64,000 nucleotides of DNA from Cristatella mucedo (GCA_009760855.2 WPIO01000010.1:7646501-7710500); one strand, 5' to 3'; counted from the first letter of the stretch, positions 13,033 through 27,567 are shown. A program made the numbers and translations. The notes: a model not told the origin generated them from the letters alone.

Positions 13033-13700
13033 GAAATGACTACCGAATCGCAGGAGCGGCATTTCAATATGCGTAGATGTGCCGTCGTAGAGGCGGTCGA
13101 TGGCCGATGTGTCCGTCGGCTTGACCGGCATGACGAGCTGCTCCGGTTCGGTGCCGTTGATTCGCTGGCTGCTTCTCAGATCGTCGCGGAAACTACACTG
13201 CGTAGCAGCAGCGAAGACCCGAGACTAGGCGTGACTGGCCAATTGCTCGCGGTAAACGATCCGCGAATAAAAGCGGCTGGCCAAAACGCGACCCGTGGCC
13301 TGGCCGATCGTGACCGACCCACTGTTAACTTCTCACACTGAGTGGAAAGTCGAACGAAAGCTGGTCTCAGTAGCTCACTGGGTAAGAGCGATAGGGCATA
13401 GGTTGGGACTCCGCCTGCACCGAAATTCTTCTTTTGGCTTTCAGCCAGGTCCCCAGGCTGACGGCCACCGGAAGCTCTTTTTTGCGAAATTAGTGCTTTG
13501 TTTTTACTCGCCGCAAAAGACCACGCGTGCATTCTATAAAGTGCCTAGAAAGAGATGCAGCTCTCCTAGGGCACTAAACAAATTTCGTTACTATTATTAT
13601 CGTTTCATTATCCACCACTCACGGGTCGCCAACGACGCCGCTGCTCCCACGTGGGTTTTGCCCTAATGGCCGGGACCCCCGGAAATCGAGCCGACTCTCT

Positions 13701-13755
13701 ATGTGTCTCTGTGTCTCTGTCTGTCTGTCTCTGTTTCTCTCTCTCTGTCTCTCTC

Positions 13756-13812
<57 letters not shown>

Positions 13813-13893
13813 CTCTCTCCCTCTTTCTGTCTCTTTCTCTGTCTCTGTGTGTGTCTCTGTGTGTGTCTCTCTGTCTCTCTCTCTCCGTGTCTC

Positions 13894-13986
<93 letters not shown>

Positions 13987-14007
13987 GCAGAGAGACACGG
14001 AGAGATA

Positions 14008-14099
<92 letters not shown>

Positions 14100-14241
14100 G
14101 GTACATTAATATTTCTCCTCAGTCTCAGTCTCAGTCCTCCCTCTCCCACCCCTTCTCTCACATTCCCCTCTCTCTCCCCCTCTCCCTCTTCCTCTCTTAC
14201 TCTCTCTCTCCCTCCACCCTCCCTCCCTCTCTCTCTCTCTC

Positions 14242-14328
<87 letters not shown>
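13701..14328. repeat. Compound CT/AT/CA/CT microsatellite block
   Basis: CT-rich from 13701, pure AT at about 13899-13983, CA at about 14009-14090, then CT-rich to 14328. Confidence 0.95.
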
Positions 14329-14332
<4 letters not shown>

Positions 14333-14494
14333 GGCGACCGCATCAGCATCAGGCGTAGTTGCTGCAGCTTGGCTACTAAAATGGCAACTTTAAACATGTG
14401 CATTCAAGTATGTAGTGCACGTGGATTAGTCTCGAGCCTTTAAGAGGAAAATTAAGGCCGAGGTTTCAAAGACCGCCGCTAAAAATTGAATGCA

Positions 14495-14625
14495 AGTTAA
14501 ACAAGTTAGCTAATTTAACAGCCTCATTTATGCAACTGCAGAAGAGCTTTAACGGCTACCGCCACCGCTCGCAGTGGGCAATAAAGAATTGCCCACTGCA
14601 TGACTGCAACCCACGACCTGGAATT
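14495..14625 (-). mobile_element. SINE family B
   Basis: Minus strand: GGTCGTGGGTTGCAGTCATG near the B box, a 12-bp hairpin (14571-14599), then AGCCGTTAAAGCTCTTCTGC and GGCTGTTAAATTAG. Confidence 0.7.
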
Positions 14626-14679
14626 TGAAGAGAACCAAATGGCAAGAGCTAATAAAAATCAAGGTAGCATACTTAGACA

Positions 14680-15320
14680 AGCAAACGTTGAGTTGTACCA
14701 GTAAGTAGGACCCTGCTTAGAAAATGCACTAAATTATGCACAGGCAAGCATGCAAGCCGAAACAGAAAAGAAGAATTCGCAAGAAGGAGGGCTATTCTTG
14801 GCCGAACGATGCATCTTAAGCTGAGGTGTAAATGATGCAAAGTCAATCCAGGTGTTGACAGAAGCCAGAAGCGAGTTCCAGACATTTGACGCATACACAT
14901 TGTTGCCGGAATAACGAAAATATTTCCACTTAGTGCAAGTAATGGCCACACGACTGGGAGCCGATGAGCTTTAGGGGAGGCTCGTGCGACAGCATAATGA
15001 AGGAGTAAGGAGGTCGGATAGATAGGCTGGTGCAAGCGCCTGAAGCAGCCTGAAGGCTATAGAAAGGATCTTGAAGTCAATTTAATAGATAAATTTAGCA
15101 TGACAGCGAGCCAGTGAAGCGGGCAGAGGTACCGTTCGCAACGTTGCAGCGACGAAGTTGATGGCCGGTCGGATGAGCTGCAAGTGTTAAGCAGTATTTG
15201 GAGACGACTGCTTGCATACGCCAGGAGTCCTGAATAAAGCGAATTGAAGTTATCTAGACGTGATGTCATAAACGTGTGAACTAGTTTGGCCATCGTGCTG
15301 GGGTCAATGTAGGCCATAAT
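14680..15320 (-). mobile_element. LINE C-terminal fragment
   Basis: Minus-strand frames give S-R-L-D-N-F-N-S-L-Y-S-G-L and W-K-Y-F-R-Y-S-G-N-N followed by N-V-W-N-S-L-L-A-S-V, the C-terminal blocks of the LINE. Multiple frame breaks. Confidence 0.7.
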
Positions 15321-15439
15321 TTTGGTAATGTTGATAAGATGAAACCAGGTCGACGCGACACTGGGGTAATGCTCTCTAGCAATGGTAAGACGTTTTTGAA
15401 AAGCATGAACAGACTACGACCCGGAGTCATTCGAGTGAG

Positions 15440-16300
15440 TATAGATCATAATGATAGGAATAATATTAGAAATATTACTAAGATATTTGTATCGCAGCCT
15501 AAGAGAGCTAAATGTCAATCTAAGCACTTTATATACGTAAGCTACAAAGGAAGCATGGCAATTTATCAGTGAGAACTTGCAGCACATCAGCAAGAGCACG
15601 GGCCCAGGAGATGCCACGAGGAACGGGTAGATTTTGGGCTTCGTTTTAAATGTCAAGTCTGGGGATATCGTGACGACAGTCGAGAAAGAGTTCCAGGCTT
15701 TGGGAGCACACGAACTAAAGGTAGGGTCTCATAAGGATTTGAGGTTGTCTGCAGGCACAGCTAAACAATTTTAGTTAGAAGCGAAGCACTGGCGACGCCT
15801 GCCTTATCGGGAAGTAGTTCAGATAGGTCGGCCGGAGCAAAAGAATGAAGGGACCTAAAAGTGAGTGAAAAAACTTTAAAAGTGGAAGTCGAGCAAGCAC
15901 ATGTCGGTGAGCAGTAGAGTAAAATGGAAATTGTGACTTTCATGACGAACAAGCCTGGCTGCAGAGTTCTTTATCAACTGTAGGCGCCTGCTTGCACAGG
16001 CCGGTAGACCAGCAAACAGTGAGTTATAGAAGTCGAGACTGGATATCACACATGCATGGACCAACTTGGGTACTTGGTATCATCTTCAAAGCAGGCCCGA
16101 ATTTTTGCAATGGTAAGTAGCTGAAAGTAAGCAGACTTGACTGTGGAGCACGTGTGGCTGTTTAGTGAAAGGTCACTTTGGAGCTGTACATACCCAGATT
16201 TCGTGCAGATGGTGCAGGAGATAGGCTGGCCGAGCCCGTTTTGAGGATTAGATTTTAAAATTTCCGATTGCCACTAGTTGTGTCCTTAACCAGTAAGTTG
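15440..16300 (-). mobile_element. Second LINE C-terminal fragment
   Basis: Minus strand: S-S-L-D-F-Y-N-S-L-F-A-G-L-P-A, N-S-A-A-R-L-V-R, F-S-L-T-F-R-S-L-H-S-F-A-P-A-D-L-S-E-L-L. The 3' tail lies near 15440-15530 with an ATT-rich end. A separate insertion next to the 14.7-kb fragment, same orientation. Confidence 0.75.
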
Positions 16301-16440
16301 ATTTTTCTAGTTATTCAACTTGAGAAATTGTATTGCCAACCAAGTGGAAATGTCTGCAATATGTGCTTATTTACCTCCAACTCGTGAGATCTCTCTCCAG
16401 CTCTTCACTAATTCTCGAGCTGTCGCGTGTGTGCTCCAAG

Positions 16441-16564
<124 letters not shown>

Positions 16565-16657
16565 AACTCGTACGAGCATACCCTGGAGTCTCCTTGGACC
16601 CGCTCCAAAGGGCAGCAAAAGGGCACTGCACTTTTTGCACCGAGGACCAGCCTATGC

Positions 16658-16780
16658 AATGTATTGTGTCTCCACCTGCAACTCCACAAAGCCACTAAGT
16701 CTCTGTGGGTGTTACACAAGTGAGTTTTGTATGACACCCTCAAAGCCTAAGCTGCTTTCGGTAAGCATTCGGTAGCCAAA
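16658..16780 (+). repeat. Unnamed ~110-bp dispersed repeat, copy 1
   Basis: Shares AACTCCACAAAG, TGTGGGTGTTAC, GAGTTTTGTAT, CAAAGCCTAAGC and ATTCGGTAGCCAA with the copies at 54.3 and 60.8 kb. Most diverged of the three. Confidence 0.7.
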
Positions 16781-16963
16781 TGTGAAGCGAGCCTATGTGA
16801 AGGTTTAGCTACCTAGGAGAATTACTGAGTATACCCTCGATCACTTCCCACCGAACCTTTTACTGATGGATGCGTTTGATGTACTCGAGGGCTTTCTTGC
16901 TTTAATGTTTCCCTTAGCTTGCGCTCGAGCTCATTTTTAAGCTCTCCCTCACTCCTTCTCCCC

Positions 16964-16965
<2 letters not shown>

Positions 16966-17034
<69 letters not shown>

Positions 17035-17082
17035 CTGCCTATTTCTACTCATCTGCCTCCCACCCAGCCCCTCAATCTCTAC

Positions 17083-17136
<54 letters not shown>
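16966..17136. repeat. CT microsatellite, two blocks
   Basis: CT arrays at 16970-17031 and 17084-17136 with a pyrimidine-rich spacer. Confidence 0.9.
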
Positions 17137-17139
<3 letters not shown>

Positions 17140-20100
17140 TCTCCTTCTAGTCCTACCCTCCCTCCTCTCCTGCTCCCTTCCAATAATCGTAACTCCTAGC
17201 TTAACTCTCGGCAACTGTAGCCATATTCCTTTGGTTTGGAAGCTTCGAGCACCTTCTCCGGGCAGGCCTTTGTCGGGTCACTGAAGTTCGTTCGTCGGAT
17301 CTATTTAACTTCTGTCGCTGGTTCTTTTATGTGGTCTTCGCTGGTTATGGCTCTCAGCTAACGGTGGATGGCTAGGGGGGGGGGGGATCTCGTACTGCAC
17401 GCCTAGCCTCCACATCTCCTCCAGCCCTCTCTCCCTCCCCTGCTTAGCCCACTGCTTCAGCAGCCGAGCACCTGCTGACGGCTAATGATGGCAGCAGCAG
17501 CAGCCTGCAGGCGCTCGGCTGGCGCGTGCCAGCCACCGGCTTGCGATGAGCTTAAAAGAAAATCAAGCCGGCTCCATTGTGGCATGGGTGTGCCATGCAA
17601 ATTGTCTTTGTCTCCACAAGCACCGGAGGTTAGCAGGCAGCCGGCAGTGGCCGGCTGCCCGGCGGCATTCCTAAATAGCTGCCTGTGATGTTACACCGGG
17701 GCAGCCACCGGTGGCATTTGCCGGCCGGTCGGCCGGCTCGTGTCTGCTGTGGGGCACTTTTTTAATGACACCGCCTTCTGCACCGCGGCTGCCGTCTTGC
17801 CTACTTTTTAATGGCTGCGGCGGCACGAGCCTGCCCACTTAGTTGGCCCAGCTCTGATTGGGCCGCCACATGTTTGCCGGACCAGCTAGCCTTGCCCGGC
17901 GACTGGGGAAATGCCGGTAACCGGGGCCTCGCCTGGGCCAGGCTGCTCGAAACCTAGGGGCAATGCACCGACGCGAGCCCACGAGCGCTAACCACCGCCT
18001 TAGAAAGGAAGCTGCTGCGACTAGGCTACAAGTGGGTGTGTATGCCTATTCGTGCTGCTGCTGCTGCTTCGGAGGAGGAGAGGCTGAAGCAGCTTGCAGG
18101 GTGAAAATTTATGGACTCTCGGCAGGTGAAACTCTGAGCCATTGTCGTAAAAGCATCAGCCAACGTCGATTTGATGAAACATTCTCCGAGCTGACCCCTC
18201 GAATGGCCCCAGCAGACACTTCGGGAAGTCTTGAGCATCGTCCCACACCTCGGTCAATCTGGTAGCCATACGCCAAAACGGCATGGCTTTTGGCAGCACA
18301 GCGAACTAGACTATGTATGGCAAGTTTGACTCTTTCCCTACGAAGGCGACGGCTGACACTGTTCTCCCTGCCACTCCGGGGCTCGGACGCAGCAGCTACC
18401 GAAGTCTTCTTTGGTGTAACGGCCCCACTAGCGATGGCAGCTCAGGCTCTTCTGCAGTCGAATACATACCTGTAAGCAAGGCTTCTTAAAGCAGCCACAA
18501 TTGCTTCAATAGCAGATCTCACAGAAGTGGGCTTTGCTGATACCGGCTGAGCAGCTGAATAGCGAATAAGCAGGAACCGCTTCTAGAGATCGCCAGCACC
18601 ACCGATCATCAGCAGCAGGACACCCCTGGACAGACCGACTAGTTGGACTGAGAACGTTGTTTACCAAGTCTTGGCACATACCGATGCGTAATATGTCCAC
18701 GACTGAAATACAGATTCACATTTAAAAAGTAAGTTTCGAAAGGCACTTTGCCGACAAAATCCCATCCAAAGGTGTGTCCACGATAGACACTCATAGGAAA
18801 GGTTTGCAGTGGTGGTGGCCCAATCGTCAAGGGCGTGGCAACTAAACCCGAAACCCGAGTCTGGATGCAGAGAGCAGCATCTCGGGGGTTGCATCTCTTT
18901 AGTGAGCTAATACGATGGAATCCCGATGGCAATAAACGAGGCGTCGGAGGTTGCCCACGCGGCTTTAACGTGATTCGCTTAACCAATGTGCTCAGCAGAA
19001 GCAGCCAGCATCAGCGGCAGTGGGCGGCCCAGCCAGCCTGCAGCACTGGAGCCCATGACTGACGGCACACAAAGATCGAGCCGAAACTAGCCCAGCCGAC
19101 CTTTACCGAATACAAGCTTTGCGCTTCGTTGGGCACGGTGGGAAGCCGGTACTGCAGCTGCCAGCTAGTGCTGCGCTGCTGCTGGCAGCAGCTGCTCGTG
19201 TGCATTCGGCAAACCGACCTGGCGACAGCAGTAGTGGTGGCAGAAGCAGCATTAACTCCTTCCAGCCCGCATTCCCTTCCGAGCAGGCTCAACGAACAGA
19301 GCAGAACTCTCTCCCGCAGGAGTGGCCCCCCTCTGCCAGGCTGCTCAGCCTTCTGCCACTGGTCTGGTCTCCTGTGACTTGCAATCAGTGTTAGTGCCGG
19401 TGCCTCCTTGACTCAGCAGCAGGTCGAAAGTCAATGGGAGCAGCAAGTGTAGGTGGGTGGGGGGAAGGGAAGGTCTAAGCCAGTCCATATTTCTGTTCGA
19501 TCAGTAGTCAGAGCAAAGCAGACCGTAGACTGGCTGCCTCTTGCACCTGGATCTTGGCTCACGGGTAAGGTGCCTAGCGCTTCACGACCAGATCGTGGGC
19601 TCGAGTCTTGCAGCCCGAAATCCTTAACTGCTTGCTGCAAGTGGGGGGTGGGTGGGTGGGAGATGTAGGGATGCTGCTGCTAGGGTTCATCTGCCACAGC
19701 ATAAATGAGTGAGGCTTCAAGATCAGCTCGAAACATTTACTTGTAGCCTAACTTGTGTACAGCCTGCAATTTCGAAGGAGTCGACGGCAGACGATGACAC
19801 GGTGCCAAAGGGTGCAGCACAGCAACCGAGCCGTGCCAAAGCTTGCAGCATCCGGCACAGCATTGGTGATAGTTAGAGGCAGCTTACCAAGCAGCTTGCC
19901 TAGAGCCAGAGGCTCGAGAGAGGGCGAGGCTCGTGAACCCAACCTAATTTAATGACTGATGACACGTACGATGCATCCCCTCAGAGGATTCGAATTCTAT
20001 AAGTGAACTCAGCCGTGTTTACCTTCATTTTATAGTGGCGCAGGCCCGCTGCTCAAATGCAAGAGCGGGAGCTTGTAGCGATAGGCCATCCTATCAGTGA

Positions 20101-20320
20101 GATGGGGTTTGCAACGAAGTCGGCTCAAAGTGGAGCCCAAGGCTGGCCACTGGCACTGTTAAGAGCGGTGCAGAATGCAGCAAGTGAAATGCCTCAACCG
20201 ACAGGAAACGGCCCAGCTTTAGGGGCTGCTTTTGGCCGTCGATTAAGTCTTTGTGTGCTTGCTGTCGACGTTTGGATGGATTTCCAGTCATCGTACAACC
20301 TGCTTCTGCCTCAAGTCGCG
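17140..20320. other. GC-rich stretch without a recognised gene
   Basis: CpG- and GCC-rich from 17450 to 19350, with short open frames on both strands. Could hold non-coding 5' exons or the promoter region of MRTF, but no motif supports a call. A SINE head lies at 19.55 kb. Confidence 0.4.
19540..19622 (+). mobile_element. SINE head (tRNA-like)
   Basis: CTTGGCTCACGGGTAAGGTG (A-box-like) and GATCGTGGGCTCGAGTCTTG (B-box-like). No tail recognised. Confidence 0.5.
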
Positions 20321-20329
20321 TAGCTGTGT

Positions 20330-20690
20330 TTCGAACCAATCTCAAACTCCACAGAGACCGTGCTTCTAGTTCACATGCTCCCTAAGCCTGGAATTCACTC
20401 CTCCCAACTGACGACACGACATCCCCTGACGTGAGGAATTTTAAGAAGAAGCTAAACATGAAGCAGCTCCTCACAGTATTTTCTGGATCCGTGTCTATTA
20501 TCCGTTGTGTGCTTATGGGTGCTGATAAAGTTATAAGGTAAAGTGTTCGTTATTGCTAACCATATTCATAACCATATTGCTAACCATATTAGTGCTTCCC
20601 TTTCCAGCACATGTAAAGTGATCAGTAAGAGATTAAGCTTTCTGAGGGCACTATGCAAATGTTTTATTATCAATAATTCATGTTAGCATT
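20330..20690 (+). mobile_element. LINE 3' fragment
   Basis: Begins in the coding end (A-P-K-P-G-I-H-S-like region, F-K-K-K-L-N) and continues through the 3' UTR (CTAACCATATTAGTGC) to GAGATTAAGCTTTCTGAGGG and an AT-rich end. Confidence 0.65.
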
Positions 20691-20929
20691 ATGTTCGCCT
20701 TCACGAAATACAGCAAAGGACACGTATAACGGCCCTTCACTGGGAGGCTGACGACTGAACCACACAAACCGTTTCCGTGCATTATCTTGTCATCAAGTGC
20801 TGAAGAGCGTGCAGCTCACAGTGGATGACACAGTGGATGACAATTCGAGGGTGCGTTGCTCAGAGAGGCCATTGCCTAGATGGCAGCTTGTTCTTCGATA
20901 GAGAGACAGACAGAGGGAGAACAAGAGGG

Positions 20930-21690
<761 letters not shown>

Positions 21691-22162
21691 GGGGCAAAGG
21701 GAGGGGAAATGTGGGATGGAGTGAAAATAGCCTGCCACAGCTCTTTGCAGCACGGCACCGGCCGTCAGCCATTTTTTGCCAGTAGTGCTGCTTCTAATTA
21801 ATTAGCAATAACAGCTGGGAGGAGGAGCCAGTGGGTTCATTAGTCTTATAAAAGCCTTGATGCAGCTGCTGGCAAATGACTGCTGGTCTACCTGTGCTAG
21901 AGAAAGAAGGGGTAAGAAAAGAGCCGACCGAATGGCTGTGGCTGCTTGGAGCAACGTCGTCCGGCGGCAACTGTAGCAGCCCAACTGACGCGGCCGTGGA
22001 CCGCAGGAAGTACAGCCGAGAGAGGAAAACCGAGTGCAAGAGACAGACAGCCGGGCAGCTGCTCTCTGCTGCTTCCTTTTTATGCACCTTCTGCTAGCCT
22101 CTGCGCAGCGCTGCCGAACGGGCAGCTATTGATGTCACGAGTGTCGGCAGCAGTAAGAAAGG

Positions 22163-22664
22163 ATGGAGACCAAGACGATCAGCCAGCAGCCGACACTTTT
22201 GCCCAGTTTCGGCTACTTTGCGGAGCTAGGAGGAGGAGACAGCGGCGCCTCTGTTGCCTGGCAGTACTCCGGGATGGTTGGTGGAGCTGGTCAGCCGGAG
22301 GTGCCCATGTCGCCACCGTCGCTGGACTTTGACAAGGATGCGCTGGGTCAGTATATCCACAAGATCTACTGTCGTGACTGCTGCCGGGTGGCGGAGGAGA
22401 GGCAGCAGTCGCGACATGGCGACGGCGACATGGGCAGGAGCAGCTGCAGTGGAGGAGTAGGCGTGACATTGACGGCAACTGCGACCATTTTTTCGTCATC
22501 GCACATTTGGGACCAGCTATACCCGGATGACTCGCCGGAGCAGCAGAGCGCAGCCGCAGTGCCCAGTGCCCTACTGCCGCCGCCGCCACCACAGTCACCG
22601 TTCCCGGTCGATTTGGCTACCACCGCCTTTTTTAGCGGCTTTGACAGGGAGAAGAACAAGGAAT
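22163..22664 (+). CDS. Mrtf: MRTF exon 1: N-terminal coding exon
   Basis: Probable first coding exon of a myocardin-related transcription factor, a nuclear/cytoplasmic coactivator of SRF. The ATG has A at -3 and G at +4, and an in-frame TAA lies three codons upstream (22154-22156), so this is the first possible start in the frame. It codes 167 residues plus one base and ends at a clean donor, GAAT|GTAAGT. The body is low in similarity to anything I know; it has a Pro run and an acidic stretch. The last residues (D-R-E-K-N-K-E) resemble the E-R-K-N segment that precedes RPEL1 in vertebrate MRTFs. The phase (1) fits the next exon. The link to MRTF rests on that phase, position and short resemblance, so it is good but not certain. 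A separate 5' non-coding exon is likely but not seen. Confidence 0.65.
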
Positions 22665-23945
22665 GTAAGTGCTGCCGCTGCTGCTGCTGCTGCCGCCTCG
22701 GCTGCTGCGATGCCGTTAAACTATCTCGGCCCGGCATAAGATTTTTGCCACTGATTGCGGCTGCTAAATCTGTATGGCGCAAATCCTTTTGAAAAAGGCA
22801 GCTAAATCTGGCCAGGCAAGCCTATGGCAACCAGGAGCTTCAGCCAGCCATCGGCGGCAGCCGGGGGGGGGGGGTGGCATAGGGATGCCCTCTTCCTACG
22901 AGCCGGCTGCGCACGGAAGCGACCAACTAATAAATATTTATGCTCGGCATGCTCGGGTGAATGGCTAGTTGTTTAGAGTTTCCGTCACCGATTGCCGACG
23001 GCAGAAATCTGTTTGATAGTCGAGAGATTGAGCAAGTGAGGGAAGGGTAGACGGAGACGTGCTTGCCCTCACTCAGGTGACCGGTTCAAAAGCGGCAGCA
23101 TCTTGGGTAGAGACTTCGGCGGAGGCCCATGCTCAGGCGACAAGCGGGGTGCCGAGAAGTTGCGCGTGGCGGACAGCTGCCACCATGCAATGGCTGTCAA
23201 TCTCAGCGGCTGCAGCAGCCAACTAATGGCTCCTCCCTTCCTCCTGGAAGCAGAGAAGTCGTGGGTGGCTAGTCCTCGTGGCCTCAATACAATGGCCATA
23301 AAACACACTGGAGGAGGCTGTTCGCAGCCGGCCGCGAATAGCCAGGGCCCAAGTAATGCTCCCAGAGCTAATGCACTAGCTGCTCTCTCTTTCTTTGTGC
23401 TGCATTACTGCGTGCATGGCAACCGAGGCTGACAGCTTCACAGCTGCAGCCATGGTTGAAGCAGCCTGTGAGCCGCACACCTCCTTTGCTTGGCGGGTGC
23501 TGCTTCAGCAATGCAATACCACGAGCAGTGACAGGGAGTGGGTACAGAGGCCACCACTTGAAATTTTCCCGTGAGACCACTGTGCAGTGGCAGCAGCAGC
23601 AAAAGTAGCCGAACCTTGCTATCCTGCTGTGGTGCATACGTGTGATGAGGGGCAGCTGTGCACAGATCAACCAGCTTGGAGTATTCAGAGGGGGTTTTCT
23701 GCCCCTCTGGCCCCATTGGACATCAAATGATAGTTAAGCCCTCCCTTGCCTATGCTTCTGTTCTCTGAAGAAGGACAATGAGATTTGAAAACGGAGGCCT
23801 GCGTGACCGAAGCCGAGGGTCACAGCACTTGATCTTTCCGGATTCTGGTAGAATGATGAACCCGAGAGTAGATGGCTCCGACCGTGCTGTTTGCTGTCCG
23901 AGTATGGATTTTGCACATACACGAGGAGCTTGGCATGAGAATGCA

Positions 23946-24262
23946 AGACAGAGAGAAAGAGAGACGGAGCGGATGACGAGAGAGATGAGAGAGAGGCGGA
24001 GAGATGAGAGAGAGAAGATGAGAGAGAGAGGAGAGAGCCCCCCGGAGAGCGAGAGAGAGCAGGAGGAGAGAGATGAGAGGAGATAGAGAGAGAGAGAGAT
24101 AGAGAGAGGAGAGATACGGAGAGAGAGAGATAGAGAGAGAGAGAGGGAGACAGAGAGAGACAAAGACAGACAGAGACAGAGACAGGCAGAGACAGACAGA
24201 GACAGAGACAGACAGAGACAGACAGAGAGAGGAGAGAGAGAGAGAGAGAGAGAGGAGGAGGA
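23946..24262. repeat. GA-rich array in MRTF intron 1
   Basis: Imperfect GAGA/GACAGA on the sense strand, ending about 230 bp before exon 2. Confidence 0.9.
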
Positions 24263-24491
24263 GGAATTGGGATACGTGGCTTGTCAACTCCGTGTCAAGC
24301 CTATGCACCCGTTTGTAGTGCACTTTCGCAATCGCCATCGTCCGATGGATCTGTGCATTTGGCTCATTCTGGAGCCCTTCGTGCTCTTGTGTGTTATGGC
24401 TCGTCGTGCACCAATACTGTACTCCAATGCTGGCTTCTCGGCTGTTGCCAAACGAGCAGTGTAGGCATTCTGCTATTTTTCATGTAAGCAG

Positions 24492-24560
24492 CACTCAAAA
24501 GGAAGCTTCTACTTCGGCGCTCGACGGCTGAGCTACCGGCTGATCAAGAGAGGCGTTCAT
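24492..24560 (+). CDS. Mrtf: MRTF exon 2: RPEL1-like actin-binding motif
   Basis: A 69-nt exon between a ...TTTTTCATGTAAGCAG acceptor and a TCAT|GTGAGT donor. Read in the phase left by exon 1 it gives S-L-K-R-K-L-L-L-R-R-S-T-A-E-L-P. This aligns without gaps to the first RPEL repeat of vertebrate MRTFs (L-x-x-(R/K)-L-x-x-R-R-(T/S)-x-x-E-L). RPEL repeats bind G-actin; actin binding keeps MRTF in the cytoplasm. The exon starts and ends in phase 1, and the next exon needs phase 1, which puts this motif directly before L-K-S-P as in the family. The second half (after E-L) departs from the family's V-x-x-G-I-(M/L)-P, so actin affinity may differ. Short exon, but two splice sites, phase and motif agree. 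Confidence 0.7.
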
Positions 24561-24839
24561 GTGAGTTATGCAGACCTCCCGTGAGAGATTAGCATGCTTG
24601 TCAGTGGCGCTGCAAAGCAGGCGCTAGCTGCTCCAACGTGGTCGTTCGGCCACCCCCGAGGCCGCTGTTCCGGCTCCCAATGTGTTGATGGGAAGGACGT
24701 AACTCGCATGGTTGTAGTCCAGTTCATTCAGGATTGCCACATGGACAACTTCGGCACAAATGCGCCAATGCGGATATGCGCCCCTGGGTCTTCGCACAGG
24801 GAAATTGGTGATGATACTCCCCACTTCAAGACGGAGCTC

Positions 24840-24960
24840 AGTGAGTTAGAGTCCTGTAATAGTACATATGGCCCTTATTGCCCCACTGCAAACAAGGTCA
24901 ATAGCTGCTAAAGCTCCTCCGCTCACTACGTACAAAAGGCTGTTTAAATCAACTGACCCT
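24840..24960 (+). mobile_element. SINE family B, partial, in MRTF intron 2
   Basis: Starts near GAGTCCTGTAATAG, then ATTGCCCCACTGC, AGCTGCTAAAGCTCCTCCGC and GGCTGTTTAAATCAACTGAC. Confidence 0.6.
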
Positions 24961-25033
24961 TAGGGGCCTATGCAAGAAGGGAGTTTATGACAAGCAGGAG
25001 TAGAAGAGTGATTGGGTTACGGGACGACAGAAA

Positions 25034-25832
<799 letters not shown>

Positions 25833-26410
25833 ATGACATTGTCAGATGTAGAAAACACTTCTGTAAGGTTGGTTCAATAAAGTCAAACAGTTCGAGTGGC
25901 ATGACCAACCTGCAGTCACAGCTCAAACAGAGACGCTAGTACTCGAGAGAGGATGCAATTCATGGTAAATATTCTTGCTGACTCAAATGTTTCTGACGGT
26001 ACATGAATATTTTTTAAATAGGTTCAAGTCAACAGAGAAGCCTAGGCTATACTTAGAGGCAGTTGCTGGCATCATAGATCTAATGTATAGCAATCAGCTG
26101 CTTTGTCTATCCGTGGCCTACTCCCCTCGATTCGTCGATGGGTTGGCTGCCCCTGCAATTCGTTTTGCTGTCTCTGCCCACTGCCACTGTTGCCGACAGT
26201 CGCCATTGTCTGCACTGCTTAGTTGTCCACTGGTCTAGACACCGGGTAGTACGGGCAGCAGCCATCGGATTGGGCCCTCTTTTTCCACAGCTCTTTTTCG
26301 TGCTAGAGTGGCCGGCTGCTATCGCAAGCAAAGTCCAGCTACTAGCAGGCTCTTCTGTCGGTTTGATAGAATTAGTAACTGCTTAACACGACAAAGAATG
26401 ACCTTTGCAG

Positions 26411-26466
26411 CTCTGAAGTCACCACCTTCTTTCGCACAGCAGAGGAAGCATTTGCAAAGGGCGAAG
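26411..26466 (+). CDS. Mrtf: MRTF exon 3: conserved L-K-S-P..F..Q-R segment
   Basis: A 56-nt exon bounded by CCTTTGCAG and GCGAAG|GTAAGG. It encodes L-K-S-P-P-S-F-A-Q-Q-R-K-H-L-Q-R-A-K, which matches the strongly conserved MRTF segment between RPEL1 and RPEL2 (L-K-S-P-x-x-F-x-x-Q-R-x-x-L-x-R-A-R in vertebrates). In the family this stretch holds basic nuclear-import residues and lies within the actin-responsive N-terminal region. Start phase 1 joins exon 2; end phase 0. In vertebrates the sequence continues straight into RPEL2 (D-Y-L-K-R-K-I); no exon with that motif was found downstream. This exon and the SAP exon are the firmest evidence for the gene's identity. Confidence 0.85.
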
Positions 26467-26789
26467 GTAAGGGGCTGCCTAGCTGCTTTTTGCATTTGTA
26501 CCGACAATCGGCTACCGTTGAATGCCAGGCTTTCATGACAGTCAGTGAACAGTTGCAGTCCTAATGGAGAAGCACAGATGCAGGCTATTCCTACAGCTGC
26601 TGCTTCCAATGGTGGTGCTGATGACGATGCCTGGAATAACAAAGTTTCCAGAAGAACCACACGGCTGAACTAGTGTGTCGGCTAGCGTGCTCGTTCTGCC
26701 AGCCCTGTTATTGTCGTGACAGGCCATGCCCACATCACTTCCATACATGCCAACATTGGAGACCATCGTTGCTGCTACACGAGCGCGCG

Positions 26790-26790
<1 letters not shown>

Positions 26791-26836
<46 letters not shown>

Positions 26837-26890
26837 AGACACACACACAAATGCACACACACGTGCACACACACACTCGCACATACACAC
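26791..26890. repeat. CA microsatellite in MRTF intron
   Basis: CA units with GAGA and TGCA interruptions. Confidence 0.9.
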
Positions 26891-27441
26891 ATGGTTGTAC
26901 TTTGAGACAGCACTCGAGGCTGTGTTGAAACCTAGGACGTTTTGCGTTACTTACAGCGCAGTGAAGCGTTAACTCCATCGATGAGAATGCTGGCATTCTC
27001 AATTGCTGCGAATGCCAGCTATTAGGTACAACATTAGCTTACACAGGGGACTAGTCTGCAGAACCAAGCACACTGAGGCACTCTGGTAACTGGCTGCAGT
27101 TTAGGCGTTTGCGTATGAGCAATCAGTTTCGAGATGAAGCGAGCTTAGCAATAAGCCTTTTCCCAAACGATGGCAAAGCTGCATCCAGACAGCCGTAGTA
27201 GCAGCTGCTGGCAGACAGTTGCTGTGGCTGTCTGCATGCAGCAGCTGTAGCTAAGCTTTTTCCTGGGCCTAGCCAATTGTGGTACATACTGAGGTGATGA
27301 GCTAGCACAACCTAGATTGCTTTGTCTGCCCTCCTAAGCCGACAAAGAACAAAGAGGTTATGTGACATAGATTAGGAGAAACAAACAAGCACACACACAC
27401 ACACCACACGCATGCACACACAGACAACGATCAGGACATCA

Positions 27442-27567
<126 letters not shown>

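Noticed and set aside
13608-14393. Open frames of up to 230 codons in the CT/AT/CA block
   Set aside because: Pure simple-repeat translation (Tyr-Ile, His-Thr, Leu-Ser).
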